A stretch of 64,000 nt of DNA from CAZVCG01 sp964626265 (GCA_964626265.1 CAZVCG010000002.1:20492-84491); one strand, 5' to 3'. Shown: positions 1 through 8,526, numbered from the stretch's first letter. The notes: a model not told the origin generated them from the letters alone. Translations and numbers: made by a program.

Positions 1-924
1 ATATTTGTCGAACGCGGCGACCGCTTCTTCCTTCGGCAACGCCAGCCATTCCAGCATCGCTTGGCCGCGCGGTTTATGCGTTTTGGGACTCCCCTTCTCC
101 GCCAGCAACCGCGCCGCATGTAATATGTCCTTGCGCGGTAATGCTTTATCGCTCATCGCCTCGCGCCTGATGGAGTCTTCCGTCTCCTTCGGCCCCAAAT
201 CCAGCAATCCGCGCATCGCCGCGATCAATTTTTTGAACCCGCCTGCGTGGCTTATGGCCGCGTTCAGGCGCGGCATGTCCTGCACCGCTTCTTTCAACAG
301 GTTTGCGAACGACTCCTCGCCGATGTCGCGCACGAGTTTGTCGAGCGCCTTGCCTTCGGGGCTTTGCGGCGCGGCGGAAGCTGCCTGCAAAACGTCCGCT
401 TGCGCGTCCAAACGCAGCGCATGCGCGTCGGCTTCGTCGAGCAAGACGAAATGCGGCGCCAATCCCGCCTCGACCGGAAAGCGGCGCAAGATTTCCTGCC
501 CGAACGCGTGGATCGTGCGAATGCGCATCCCGCCGGGGCAACTCAACACCCGCGCGAACAAACGCCGCGCATTGTCCAGTTGCTCCGGCTCCGGCGGCCT
601 GTTCTGCAGTTTATCGAGTTCGCCGCGCAATGTGTCGTCGTCGCACGTCGCCCATTTCGCGAGTTGCCGCGTTATGCGGATCGCCATTTCCGCCGCTGCC
701 GCCTTGGTGAACGTCAGGCACAAAATGCGTTGCGGCAATACGCCCGCCAGCAGCAACCGGATCACGCGATCCGCCAGAACCTTGGTCTTGCCCGATCCCG
801 CCGACGCGCCCACCCAGATCGAAGCCGCAGGATCCGACGCCTTGCGCTGCGCCACGTCCGGCTGCAAGCCGTCAGACTTTAGTCCCACGCGCACGCCTTC
901 GGGTTGTACGACGGAAGCGTTCAT
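1..924 (-). CDS. addA: AddA double-strand break repair helicase-nuclease, N-terminal part
   Basis: The 308 codons in the window encode the N-terminus of AddA, the UvrD-like helicase subunit of the AddAB complex that resects DNA double-strand ends for recombination. The Walker A motif GASAGSGKT lies near residues 39-47, after a run ASDPAASIWV typical of alphaproteobacterial AddA, and is followed by LCLTFTKAAAAEMA (helicase motif Ia region). TIHAFGQEILRRFPVEAG follows further on. The ATG at 924-922 overlaps the addB stop (ATGA), so the two subunits are translationally coupled. The gene runs off the left edge, so the C-terminal helicase motifs and the nuclease domain are not visible. Confidence 0.95.
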   Translation of the reverse strand, partial: MNASVVQPEGVRVGLKSDGLQPDVAQRKASDPAASIWVGASAGSGKTKVLADRVIRLLLAGVLPQRILCLTFTKAAAAEMAIRITRQLAKWATCDDDTLRGELDKLQNRPPEPEQLDNARRLFARVLSCPGGMRIRTIHAFGQEILRRFPVEAGLAPHFVLLDEADAHALRLDAQADVLQAASAAPQSPEGKALDKLVRDIGEESFANLLKEAVQDMPRLNAAISHAGGFKKLIAAMRGLLDLGPKETEDSIRREAMSDKALPRKDILHAARLLAEKGSPKTHKPRGQAMLEWLALPKEEAVAAFDKY

Positions 925-3914
925 CCCTCGCCTCCCGACTTGCCCCATTCATCCAGACGGGCCAGGTGCGCGTAATCGTCATACTTCGGCGCGAGGCTGG
1001 GGCGCGGCACGGCGCGGTAAGGCGTAAGCGGTTCCGCGAACTTGGCTAGCAAACTTTCCAGCTTCTCCCGCGCGTCGTGCGCCAAACCGGCTACATCGCC
1101 TTTGATTTCCGTAATCTTGTCGTCGTCGCGCCCGCCTTTCAGTCGCCAATACGTCAAACGGCCAACCTTCATCGCGCCGATGTTCTCGAAACCGCCCTCT
1201 TCCGCGATCATCGCCAGCAAAGGCAACTGCGGCTCGTAGCCGAGTTCGATGTCTTTTTGCGACGGCAAGATTCCCGTCTTGTAATCCATGATTTCCACGC
1301 TGCCGTCCGGCAAACGATCGATGCGGTCTGCGCGGCCCGTAAGCGTGAACGTTCCATTCGCCAATTGCACAGCGCCCTTCGCTTCCGCCGCGACGACGCG
1401 CACGCCACTCCGGCGCTGTCCTTCCTCGCGCGCGATGAATCGCGCCGCGATGCGCTCGAAACGCGGCCACCAGAACGCCGCGACTTGCGGACTGTCGCGG
1501 TAAGGCGCGAAAGTCTCGCGTCCGATGTCGAGCAACGTTTCCAGCGGATCGGGCGGCCATGTGTCCTTGTGCCGCTGCAATAACTTTTCCAAAGCTTCAT
1601 GAATCATCGTCCCGCGATCCGCCGCCGTCACATCGGCGTCTATGGGATCGAGCTTTTCAAGATTCAACACGCGCCGCGCGTAAATCGCGTAAGGATTGCG
1701 CAGCCACGTCCCGATTTCCGTTACGGAAAGTTTCTTGGGCCGCTTGTCGACGGGTGGGCACGGCTCCGGCGGATCGCAAGCCTCAACCTTGTCGGGCGCA
1801 TCCAGCATTCGCGCCCACTGCCTCCATGGCAGCTTTGGCGCAAGAATATCCTCATCCGATCCACGAACTGCCTGCAACACCGCCTCAACCTGCAACAAAA
1901 AGCGCGATGGCACGGTGGGCGAACCTTCCACGCGGCGCGCGCGCGTGATCAAAACTTCCGGCGCGCTGGCGAGCTGCACAAAGTCGTGCGCCGACAAACC
2001 CACGCGCCGTTCGGGCAACGGTAGGCCGAACTTGTGTTTCATCGGGCGCGACATCCACGGATCGACCGCCGCCTCGGGCGGCCATGTGCCCTCGTTCATC
2101 CCGCCAAGGATCATCAAATCCGCGTGATGCAAACGCGCTTCGAGCGGTCCGAGAATGCTCAGGCGCGTATGCAATCCGTACGCGGGGTATACCTTAACGC
2201 CGCGCATCAATTCGCCAAGCAACTGCGCGTAATCCTCGCCCGTAAGGGGCGGTAATCCTTGCGCCGCTTGTTGCCAATCGTTCAAAAACGTTGCCGCCGC
2301 TTCGCCCGCCTCCCCGCGCCAAAGCCGCATCGCGCCTTGTTTTTCGTTCGTGGCCGCAACGCGTTCGGCCAACTCCATATGCTGCCGGATACGTTCTTCC
2401 AACGGCAACGCTTCCGGCCAATGAAGCGTCATCGGCGTGAACCATTCCTCCAACCGTTCAACAAAGCCGGCCAGCTTTGGATCGACCTTTTCCGCCCGCA
2501 ACGCTTGCACCGCGCCTTGCCAGCCGTCGCCGCGACGAACGCCGCGCCAGATAGCGATTTCAACATGACGCGCAAAAGCGCGGCATTGCGCTGGCGCGAC
2601 GCCACAAGCCGCCAACGGATGCTTAAGCAACGATAAATAATCGATCGCCGAAGCCTCGGGCGAAGCGGCCTGGATGACGTCACGCAAAAAGCTGCCCACG
2701 GGCTGCGACGTCAACGGCGCGCCCGCGGAATCGTTCGCCTTGATGTTCCACCGTAGCAAAGCCGCCGCTACGCGTTCGGCCAACGCGCGGTCGGGCGTAA
2801 CAAGCGCAGCCGTTCTATCTTTTTCTTCCAACGCGGCGCGCAAACGCAAAGCGATCACGTCGGCTTCTTCCTGCTGATGCTCAAGCTCCAGACGTTCAAG
2901 CCCGATGGTAGCGCCGCCTTCCACGGCGGCGTTCTTCAACGTCGTCAACGTGCGCCACGCATTCGTCGTGTCCGCTGGCCGCATCGCTTCTTGCAGCAGT
3001 CGGACGCGGGCAGACCTTATGGTAGCGCGGGGTTCCACCCCCGCGCCTCGCGACGGCAAAAGCGCCGCCATGGAAGGCGGCGCTACCAAATCCCCCCAAA
3101 CCTTCACATCCTCGCGTTCTACGCTTATCAGCTCCAGCCATTTTTTCATGCCGTATTGCGGGTGGTTTTCCTCAATCGCCCGCCATGCGTCCTCATCCAA
3201 ATCCTGATCCAACCCCGGCAACACGACGCGTCCCAAAGGCAATCCGGCGATCACGGCCATCAAGTCCGCAACGGCAGGCACCGAACCCGTCGATCCGGCC
3301 GCGATTACAGGAAACGGCGGCGGCATTTTGCGCCAACTCGCGGCGCGCGCTTCCAAAACGCGGTTACGCCGTTCGGCAGGATCGAGACAGCCTTCGGCCC
3401 TCACAATCTCCGGCCACGCCGAAGTGACGATTTCGAGAAACTTGACGGTATCTTGCCAATGTTTGGCGAGTTCGCCCGTCACCAAATTTTCCAGATTGGC
3501 GAAATCGCCGCGCTCGATCTGAACCTGATCGATCAAACTCGCAAGAGCTTCGGCGAGTTGCGCGGCCTGATCGTAAGGAAGGTTTTTATCTTTTTGCAGT
3601 ATGAGCCGCGTGAGCAGCATCTTTCTTCGCAAGGGCGCAATCGCTGGCGGCAAATCGGGATCAATCGCGTCATCGGTGAAAACCAATTCCGTTTCGTCCA
3701 CGTCGCCCAAAGGCTGCATGCGCGGCAACAACGCGGCGCGGCCATCCGTCACGCGCAAAAACGCCTCGCGCAAATGGCGGCACGCGCGCCGCGTCGGCAA
3801 AAGCACGAGGGCCTCCGTCAACCTCAACGGGTCTTCCGCCGACTCGTGCCAAAGCTTTTTGGCGAGAGCCTCGACGAACGACACGTCAGGCGGGATGGTG
3901 AAAACGTTGGGCAT
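921..3914 (-). CDS. addB: AddB double-strand break repair subunit
   Basis: This 997-residue protein matches alphaproteobacterial AddB, the partner of AddA in end resection. The C-terminal third carries a RecB-type nuclease domain: GRADRID around residue 875, then VEIMDYKTG with the Asp and Lys of the PD-(D/E)XK site. MNEGTWPP in the middle is typical of the inactivated helicase domain. ATG at 3914 is the first in-frame start and opens MPNVFTIPP. The oddity is a segment around residues 277-298 encoded by a palindromic repeat, with a second hairpin of the same family a little downstream. AddB is normally next to murU in this locus, but here about 2.3 kb separates them. Confidence 0.93.
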   Translation of the reverse strand: MPNVFTIPPDVSFVEALAKKLWHESAEDPLRLTEALVLLPTRRACRHLREAFLRVTDGRAALLPRMQPLGDVDETELVFTDDAIDPDLPPAIAPLRRKMLLTRLILQKDKNLPYDQAAQLAEALASLIDQVQIERGDFANLENLVTGELAKHWQDTVKFLEIVTSAWPEIVRAEGCLDPAERRNRVLEARAASWRKMPPPFPVIAAGSTGSVPAVADLMAVIAGLPLGRVVLPGLDQDLDEDAWRAIEENHPQYGMKKWLELISVEREDVKVWGDLVAPPSMAALLPSRGAGVEPRATIRSARVRLLQEAMRPADTTNAWRTLTTLKNAAVEGGATIGLERLELEHQQEEADVIALRLRAALEEKDRTAALVTPDRALAERVAAALLRWNIKANDSAGAPLTSQPVGSFLRDVIQAASPEASAIDYLSLLKHPLAACGVAPAQCRAFARHVEIAIWRGVRRGDGWQGAVQALRAEKVDPKLAGFVERLEEWFTPMTLHWPEALPLEERIRQHMELAERVAATNEKQGAMRLWRGEAGEAAATFLNDWQQAAQGLPPLTGEDYAQLLGELMRGVKVYPAYGLHTRLSILGPLEARLHHADLMILGGMNEGTWPPEAAVDPWMSRPMKHKFGLPLPERRVGLSAHDFVQLASAPEVLITRARRVEGSPTVPSRFLLQVEAVLQAVRGSDEDILAPKLPWRQWARMLDAPDKVEACDPPEPCPPVDKRPKKLSVTEIGTWLRNPYAIYARRVLNLEKLDPIDADVTAADRGTMIHEALEKLLQRHKDTWPPDPLETLLDIGRETFAPYRDSPQVAAFWWPRFERIAARFIAREEGQRRSGVRVVAAEAKGAVQLANGTFTLTGRADRIDRLPDGSVEIMDYKTGILPSQKDIELGYEPQLPLLAMIAEEGGFENIGAMKVGRLTYWRLKGGRDDDKITEIKGDVAGLAHDAREKLESLLAKFAEPLTPYRAVPRPSLAPKYDDYAHLARLDEWGKSGGEG
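2907..2932. repeat. Hairpin of the GGTAGCG family inside addB
   Basis: The stretch GGTAGCGCCGCC-TTCCAC-GGCGGCG forms a GC-rich hairpin and starts with the same GGTAGCG end as the elements at 3021, 34478 and 36523. It is translated in frame as part of AddB (AVEGGAT on the minus strand). It could be native coding sequence that happens to fold, so membership in the family is inferred from the shared end and the TTCCA loop. Confidence 0.5.
3021..3087. repeat. Two-hairpin palindromic repeat inserted in frame in addB
   Basis: The element begins GGTAGCGCGGGGTTCCA and ends TGGAAGGCGGCGCTACC, so its outer ends are inverted copies (GGTAGCG/CGCTACC). Each half folds into its own GC-rich hairpin around a TTCCA or TGGAA core. 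It is read through by AddB, giving the low-complexity peptide VAPPSMAALLPSRGAGVEPR. The same family occurs in intergenic sequence at 34478-34508 and 36523-36577, which supports a mobile or dispersed repeat rather than native AddB sequence. Confidence 0.75.
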
Positions 3915-4136
3915 ATGGAATCGCTAACCTAAAAAAACACGCCGCATTATAGGATAAGGTAAACCGATCCGCCTATGACCTGTCGCGCTGTCGGCATTCT
4001 TTTTGCAGCCATACGTGAATTACTTTCTTTATCGAGGCCATAACGCTATTTCAGGATTTTAACCATGAATATTAATGGCTTATCAACCATGCGCCGATAA
4101 TCTGCCAACACAGGAATATTAGGGCAATCATTTTGC

Positions 4137-4562
4137 ATGGGCGGCCATAAAATGTTACCATTTGAGCAGATTCAACAACGAGGCGAATTGCCAATTGGAG
4201 CCGTTGTCATGCCCGACAACCACGCCACGCAACGAGATATGACCGATGCTGCGAAGGGAATAACGCCCCGTTTGACAGCAGAAAGAATTGCGGTAATTGA
4301 AGAATGCACAGCAAGGAATGAAAAGGAACAGGCGAGACTGCTTGCCGAAGCCCATGAAATGGTGACTCCTGAAAAACTTGAATTGATTGCAGTTAAGGTG
4401 TCGAAAGAGGTCAGAGAGGAATTGGGGCCAAGGATTGATGAAGTGCTTGCCCGGCATTTTAAGGAAGAATTCGCAAAACTGCCGGAGCGTTTGGAGCAAG
4501 GTCGTCGAGAGCTTTTTAAGAAACTCACTGAAGCATCGTGGGAAGAATTAGGATTTAAGTAA
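4137..4562 (+). CDS. Hypothetical charged helical protein
   Basis: I do not recognise this 141-residue protein. It is rich in Glu, Lys, Arg and Ala and reads as a long helix or coiled coil in the second half (VSKEVREELGPRIDEVLARH). No signal peptide or membrane segment is seen. Three starts are possible: ATG 4137, ATG 4152 and ATG 4209. The last has the best ribosome binding site (GGAG, 8 bases upstream) and would give a 117-residue protein starting MPDNHATQRD. With the next gene it forms a plus-strand block inside an otherwise minus-strand operon region and looks A+T richer than its neighbours, which suggests an insertion. Confidence 0.6.
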   Translation: MGGHKMLPFEQIQQRGELPIGAVVMPDNHATQRDMTDAAKGITPRLTAERIAVIEECTARNEKEQARLLAEAHEMVTPEKLELIAVKVSKEVREELGPRIDEVLARHFKEEFAKLPERLEQGRRELFKKLTEASWEELGFK

Positions 4563-4672
4563 CCTTAATTCCTCTTTACTTTAAATAAATTCAAGATATT
4601 TGCTGCGAGTTAAACAATCCCTAACCAAGCATTCTCTACAATCCTCTGATATTTCGATTAGGGGATTTTATT

Positions 4673-5632
4673 ATGTCCGGGATTATATTACCCGACGATT
4701 TTGAAGTATTGGTATTCAAAAAATTTCGGCAGGGCGACAGGGAAAATGATCCCGATGCCGCAGTTGCAATGCAATTGTTCCTGAAGAAAGCAAAAGAAAA
4801 CCCTCTGTCTTTTGCGGCAGCGCAAACACATATCACCGACGACACGGCAATAGCCGCTTTTATCGAAAAAGTGCGTACTATTCGTCAGAATCGCAGAGAT
4901 GCAGAACTTAAGGCGGTAGAAGTTATCGCCTATCAGAAAGCCAAAGACGAACTTCGTCCCGAAGTTGAATTAATCTCGCATGCAAAATCCTTGGCCGAAC
5001 TCCCCGGATTTGTAAAAAAGATAGCCGGGGCCATGACGGTATCCCTGGCAATTCAAAGCGACATGAAGGAAATGCTTATTGGTCTCAGGAATGAAAACTC
5101 CGGGCTGAGACAAGAATTGAGAGAGGAGCGCAATAAAACCGACGCATATCGTGAAAAAATGCAGAAAACGATCAACGATATGCAGACGCAGCTGGATGCG
5201 GCGCACCTAGAAACAAAAGCGGCGCGCGCAGAAACACAGGAAGCCAACAAAAAACTCGCAAAAGCGGAAAAGCGCGCAGAAGAGGCGGAAGAAAGGGAAG
5301 CTCAAACGAACAAACGCACTGGGAGACGGTTTAAAACGACGGTTACCTTGTGGGTTACTGGCGTAATAATCGGTATTGCGACAAAGCTTGGCTGGCTAGA
5401 CCCTCTTTTCCCAAAGCGCGAGGATCAGAAGATTAAGCCCGGGGTTTTGGCGCCGACAACGGCTTTGCCACCAATGGAGGAGCGCAAGGAAGAATTCATT
5501 GCGCCGACACGGCAAGAACCGGAACCGCCAGCAACAGATTTCATTACTCCCAATAACGAGAGCGTGTCGTTATCTTCAAGCGAAGCGATCCCTTTGCAAA
5601 ACGATAAGCTGCGCGGACTGTGCGACCCTTAG
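4673..5632 (+). CDS. Hypothetical coiled-coil membrane protein
   Basis: This 319-residue protein is not recognised. Residues about 1-125 look globular, residues about 130-215 form a strong coiled coil rich in Glu, Lys, Ala and Gln (ENSGLRQELREERNKTDAYR), and a single hydrophobic segment follows (TTVTLWVTGVIIGIATKLGW, about 223-242). The C-terminal tail of about 75 residues is Pro/Glu rich and ends GLCDP. There is no N-terminal signal, so the coiled coil is probably cytoplasmic with a C-terminal anchor. AGGGGA lies 8 bases before the ATG. Together with the gene at 4137 it interrupts the normally adjacent murU and addB. Confidence 0.7.
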   Translation: MSGIILPDDFEVLVFKKFRQGDRENDPDAAVAMQLFLKKAKENPLSFAAAQTHITDDTAIAAFIEKVRTIRQNRRDAELKAVEVIAYQKAKDELRPEVELISHAKSLAELPGFVKKIAGAMTVSLAIQSDMKEMLIGLRNENSGLRQELREERNKTDAYREKMQKTINDMQTQLDAAHLETKAARAETQEANKKLAKAEKRAEEAEEREAQTNKRTGRRFKTTVTLWVTGVIIGIATKLGWLDPLFPKREDQKIKPGVLAPTTALPPMEERKEEFIAPTRQEPEPPATDFITPNNESVSLSSSEAIPLQNDKLRGLCDP

Positions 5633-5644
5633 ACAGGAAACACG

Positions 5645-5773
5645 ATGCTCGATCTGTTGAAACAAGGCAAAAGCCTGACATTGCCTTTTTGTCCGGATGT
5701 TATTTGGCTGGAGCCTGCCCTGCCCGGCCCGCGCAGAAAGTCCGCGCCAGCCTTACAGCCAAAAGCGAAATAG
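5645..5773 (+). CDS. Possible 42-residue small protein
   Basis: An ATG 13 bases after the stop of the coiled-coil gene opens a 42-codon frame (MLDLLKQGKSLTLPFCPDVI...). The upstream AGGAAA has acceptable spacing to the ATG. The product is Pro and Lys rich at its end and matches nothing I know. It may be a small gene co-transcribed with the preceding one or chance reading. Confidence 0.25.
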   Translation: MLDLLKQGKSLTLPFCPDVIWLEPALPGPRRKSAPALQPKAK

Positions 5774-6196
5774 CAGTTGTCTGCAAACCAGATTGACGGA
5801 TAAAAAGGTTAACGACCCCTCCGCCTGTCGCGCTGGCGTTAACCCTGTTCAAGGATTATCGCGCCGGTTTTTAACTTTTCACGCAATATCTGCGCCACGG
5901 TTTCCGGCATATTGGGCGCCTTTTGAAGGAAGAATTTGGCATAATCGGCCCGAAAAAAGGAGGATTTTGGCATTTTGGGCACAAAAAAAGCCCTGAATAC
6001 GGGGCGCAACGTCATCCTTTTTCGCGCTATTTCAAGAGCGCGTTTTGCCCCGAATCCGGGGGTGCTTGAAGCGCATCTTGAATAGACAGGCACACCCCAT
6101 AGTGAGCGGTGAAATTCCCTCTCCCTCGAGGGGAGGGTTAGGGAGGGGGGGCGTCCTGCCTGAGTGGCATCATATGATCTTGTATTGGCAAGCCGC
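5774..6196. other. Gene-free stretch between the inserted block and murU
   Basis: No convincing gene is seen in these 423 bases. A minus-strand open frame here (about 5839-6282) overlaps murU out of frame and has no recognisable family, so I leave it out. On the minus strand GCCC-cgtattca-GGGC followed by seven T (about 5983-6005) could be a weak terminator for the divL-to-murU operon. Near 6115-6155 there is a CCCTCTCCC/GAGGGGAGGG inverted repeat of a kind common between genes; a related run occurs at about 62209-62235. Confidence 0.5.
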
Positions 6197-6931
6197 TCAC
6201 CCCCACCCCTCGCCGTTGGCCAATAATCGGTTCGCTTCGGCCAAGTCTTCCGGCGTTCCTGCGTGGTAGCACGTGCCGTCATGCTCTATCCCGAACAGCT
6301 TGCTCCGCGCTTCAACGATGTCGAATATCTTGTTGTTCGAAAAGATTTTTTCCGGCACTTCGTTGAGCAATTCGGGTTTCATGATTTGGGCGGAAATCCA
6401 CACATAGGGGCGCGGCGTCGGCGCGTCCTTGCGCCAGAGCTTGCCGTCCGGCTCCATCATGAAATCGCCTTTGCCATTGAAACCACGCGCTTTTTCACGC
6501 CGCATGACCAACAAAAGCTGATCCATCGTTTCCGGATTCCACGCCTCCGCCATGCGTTTCAGCGACGATTCCGGCCCGTCAAGCCACGGCAAATCGGCGT
6601 TCAGGGCGAAAAACGGCCTGCCGCCCAGCCATTGCCGCGCGTTTTTGATCCCTCCGCCCGTATCCAATAATTCGGTTTCGCGCGATATGACGATCTCGAC
6701 ATCGCGCCGTGATTTTAGATGAGCTTCGATTTGCTCAGGTAGATAAAACGTATTCACAACAACGCGTTGGATGCCGACACTCACCAACTTGTCGAGCGCA
6801 TGGTCGAGCATCGTCCGCTCGCCGACCTCGAACAAAGGCTTGGGCTTGGTCAGCGTCAAAGGCCGCATCCGGGTGCCTAGCCCTGCGGCCAAAACCATGG
6901 CGGTTGATGAAAGCTGAGAGATGTCGTTCAT
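6197..6931 (-). CDS. murU: N-acetylmuramate-1-phosphate uridylyltransferase
   Basis: This 244-residue protein is a sugar nucleotidyltransferase. The signature AMVLAAGLGTRMRPLTLTKP lies at residues 11-30, with the LNADLPW metal-binding Asp near residue 113. Next to amgK it is best read as MurU, which converts MurNAc-1-phosphate and UTP to UDP-MurNAc in the cell wall recycling route that bypasses de novo synthesis. It is the last gene of the divL-tsaE-amgK-murU run and its start overlaps the amgK stop by four bases. A general glucose-1-phosphate thymidylyltransferase-like role is the alternative, but the neighbour makes MurU much more likely. Confidence 0.9.
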   Translation of the reverse strand: MNDISQLSSTAMVLAAGLGTRMRPLTLTKPKPLFEVGERTMLDHALDKLVSVGIQRVVVNTFYLPEQIEAHLKSRRDVEIVISRETELLDTGGGIKNARQWLGGRPFFALNADLPWLDGPESSLKRMAEAWNPETMDQLLLVMRREKARGFNGKGDFMMEPDGKLWRKDAPTPRPYVWISAQIMKPELLNEVPEKIFSNNKIFDIVEARSKLFGIEHDGTCYHAGTPEDLAEANRLLANGEGWG

Positions 6932-8016
6932 GCTGAGAAACGCTTGTTAAACCAGATTCTTACAGGCCGCAGAGCATCATCCTGCAACAAGGCTTTTACA
7001 TAGTTTTCAAGGCGCGGCACATAGGCGAGCTTTTCCGTGCGACCCTGCTGGGCCAGCCGCGTCACGATGCCTAAAACGCGCATGTGCCGCTGGGCCGCCA
7101 AAATACGGCAAGCGCGGCGCAAATCGTCGAGCGGCATGACGGGGTTTTGCGCGTGATAATAGGCCGTCATATCATCGAGAATTGAAGGGCTTACGTCCCG
7201 CCGCACACACTCGCACAACGAGGCCAGATCATAGGCTATGGGGCCGATGCCGCCGTCCTGAAAGTCCAGCAAACCAGTTGCCGCAAGCCCCTCTCTCCCC
7301 GGCACATCCATCAGGTTATCGGGCATGAAATCGCGCAACATCAACGACTTCGGCAGCGCTTCGAGCGGCGTAAGAACCGCCCTCCACGCTTCGCGGAACG
7401 CGGCGCGTTCTTCGTCCGCCGCCTCGCGTTTGAGGGCGTGGGGGATGTAGAAATCCAGAAACAATTCTGCTTGTTCGGTGAATGTGGCGGCGTTGAAAAC
7501 GGGAAGATCAAGACCAGAAATCCAGGCGGAATCGAAGGTTTTGTGCAGCTTTACCAACACATCCACCGCGCGGCGGTAGAGCGGCAAGGGGTCGTAGCCC
7601 TGATCCATTAACTGGCCGAACGTCACGTCCCCGAGGTCTTCGATAAGCGCGAAATCATATCCCACCGCTGTGTCATCCCCGTGAAAACGGGGATCCAGCG
7701 TCGCGTGTCCACGCGACAAATGGGTCATAAGGCCTGCGGACGCAGGCCGCTGGATTCCCGCTTCCGCGGGAATGACAGTGACTGCGTACACCTCCGGCGC
7801 GTTCAAGCCGCATCGGCGTAAAAGCCCTGAAATCGCGACGAATTGCTTGGTTTTTTGATCCTGCGTCGCCTGCATTAAAATGGCGCGGCGCGGCTTCGTT
7901 TCGAGCGTCAGGCGGGCGAAGCGGCGGGTCGAAAAATCGGCGGGAAGCGGCGTGATTTGGGCATCGCCCCAACCGGCGGTTTTCAGAAAATCATCAAGGT
8001 CTTTGGCCTCGATCAT
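6928..8016 (-). CDS. amgK: Anomeric N-acetylmuramate/N-acetylglucosamine kinase
   Basis: This 362-residue protein belongs to the aminoglycoside phosphotransferase-like kinase family. LMLRDFMPDNLM near residue 223 is the catalytic loop (an Asp with a downstream Asn; the usual HxD is RD here) and LLDFQDGGIGPIAYDLASL near residue 257 carries the metal-binding Asp. AmgK phosphorylates MurNAc at the anomeric position and feeds MurU, encoded just downstream with a four-base overlap. Residues 81-115 (VIPAEAGIQ to DPRFHGDD) are encoded by a 105-bp palindromic repeat that keeps the frame. They split GLNAPEVYA from GYDFALIEDLGD, which should be nearly contiguous in the N-lobe, so activity may depend on a tolerated surface loop. 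Confidence 0.88.
   Translation of the reverse strand: MIEAKDLDDFLKTAGWGDAQITPLPADFSTRRFARLTLETKPRRAILMQATQDQKTKQFVAISGLLRRCGLNAPEVYAVTVIPAEAGIQRPASAGLMTHLSRGHATLDPRFHGDDTAVGYDFALIEDLGDVTFGQLMDQGYDPLPLYRRAVDVLVKLHKTFDSAWISGLDLPVFNAATFTEQAELFLDFYIPHALKREAADEERAAFREAWRAVLTPLEALPKSLMLRDFMPDNLMDVPGREGLAATGLLDFQDGGIGPIAYDLASLCECVRRDVSPSILDDMTAYYHAQNPVMPLDDLRRACRILAAQRHMRVLGIVTRLAQQGRTEKLAYVPRLENYVKALLQDDALRPVRIWFNKRFSA
7672..7776. repeat. 105-bp palindromic repeat inserted in frame in amgK
   Basis: The element runs from GTCATCCCC to GGGAATGAC, so its outer ends are inverted copies. Inside are three hairpins: CCCCGTGAAAACGGGG, GTCGCGTGTCCACGCGAC and GGCCTGCGGACGCAGGCC, followed by CCCGCTTCCGCGGG. 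Its length is exactly 35 codons. Related longer copies lie between genes at 30467-30609 and 35805-35949. On the coding strand it gives VIPAEAGIQ...DPRFHGDD, a peptide often seen where this class of repeat is translated. Confidence 0.9.
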
Positions 8017-8474
8017 GCCCTGAAATCCTTGAGTTTTTCAGTCCATAAGCCGTGGGGGACGAACGTAACCTGGCGGCTGTTTTGCGCATCCATCGTGAAG
8101 TGAAGATCGAGGCGGTCGCGGGGCATGTAGGCCTCGGCGCGTTCGGGCCATTCGACGAGGACAAGGCCGTCGGCGCAAGCGTCGTCGAACCCGATTTCTT
8201 CCATTTCCTGCGGGTTTTTCAAGCGGTAAAGGTCGAAATGGTAAACGTGAAGGGCGGGCGTTTCATAGACCTGCATCAGCGTGAACGTCGGGCTGGGCAC
8301 GTCGTCCGCCACGCCCATGGCCCTCAACAACGCGCGGGCGAACGTCGTCTTACCCGCGCCCAGATCGCCGCGCAGCAGCAAAACGTCTTTGGCCTTCAAC
8401 AGCGGCGCAAGGCTTCCGGCCAGAGCATCCGTTGCGGCAAGATCAGGAATTGGCGCGATAAATTGACCCGTCAT
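8013..8474 (-). CDS. tsaE: tRNA threonylcarbamoyladenosine biosynthesis ATPase TsaE
   Basis: This 153-residue protein has the TsaE P-loop GDLGAGKTTFARALLRAMG at residues 36-54, then PSPTFTLMQVYE and HVYHFDLYRL, which are hallmarks of the family. TsaE works with TsaB and TsaD to make t6A at position 37 of ANN-decoding tRNAs. Its stop overlaps the amgK start by four bases and it lies about 50 bases after divL, the usual alphaproteobacterial order. Confidence 0.95.
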   Translation of the reverse strand: MTGQFIAPIPDLAATDALAGSLAPLLKAKDVLLLRGDLGAGKTTFARALLRAMGVADDVPSPTFTLMQVYETPALHVYHFDLYRLKNPQEMEEIGFDDACADGLVLVEWPERAEAYMPRDRLDLHFTMDAQNSRQVTFVPHGLWTEKLKDFRA

Positions 8475-8526
8475 ATGCCCTTATTATCAGACCTTTCGGG
8501 GATCGTGAATGCTGGTGAAAATGGCC

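Noticed and set aside
5..1027. Long plus-strand open frame of 340 codons opposite addA/addB
   Set aside because: It is the antisense of AddA, whose Walker A and conserved segments are clear on the minus strand; the plus-strand product is Arg/Ser/Ala-rich with no family.
2877..3932. Plus-strand open frame of 351 codons opposite addB
   Set aside because: Arg/His/Gln-rich shadow of the AddB coding sequence, without ribosome binding site or recognisable domain.
5839..6282. Minus-strand open frame of 147 codons after murU
   Set aside because: It overlaps the murU 3' end in another frame and includes the GAGGG-type repeat. The last 60 residues look less artificial (FFLQKAPNMPETVAQILREK) but match no family, so it is not annotated.
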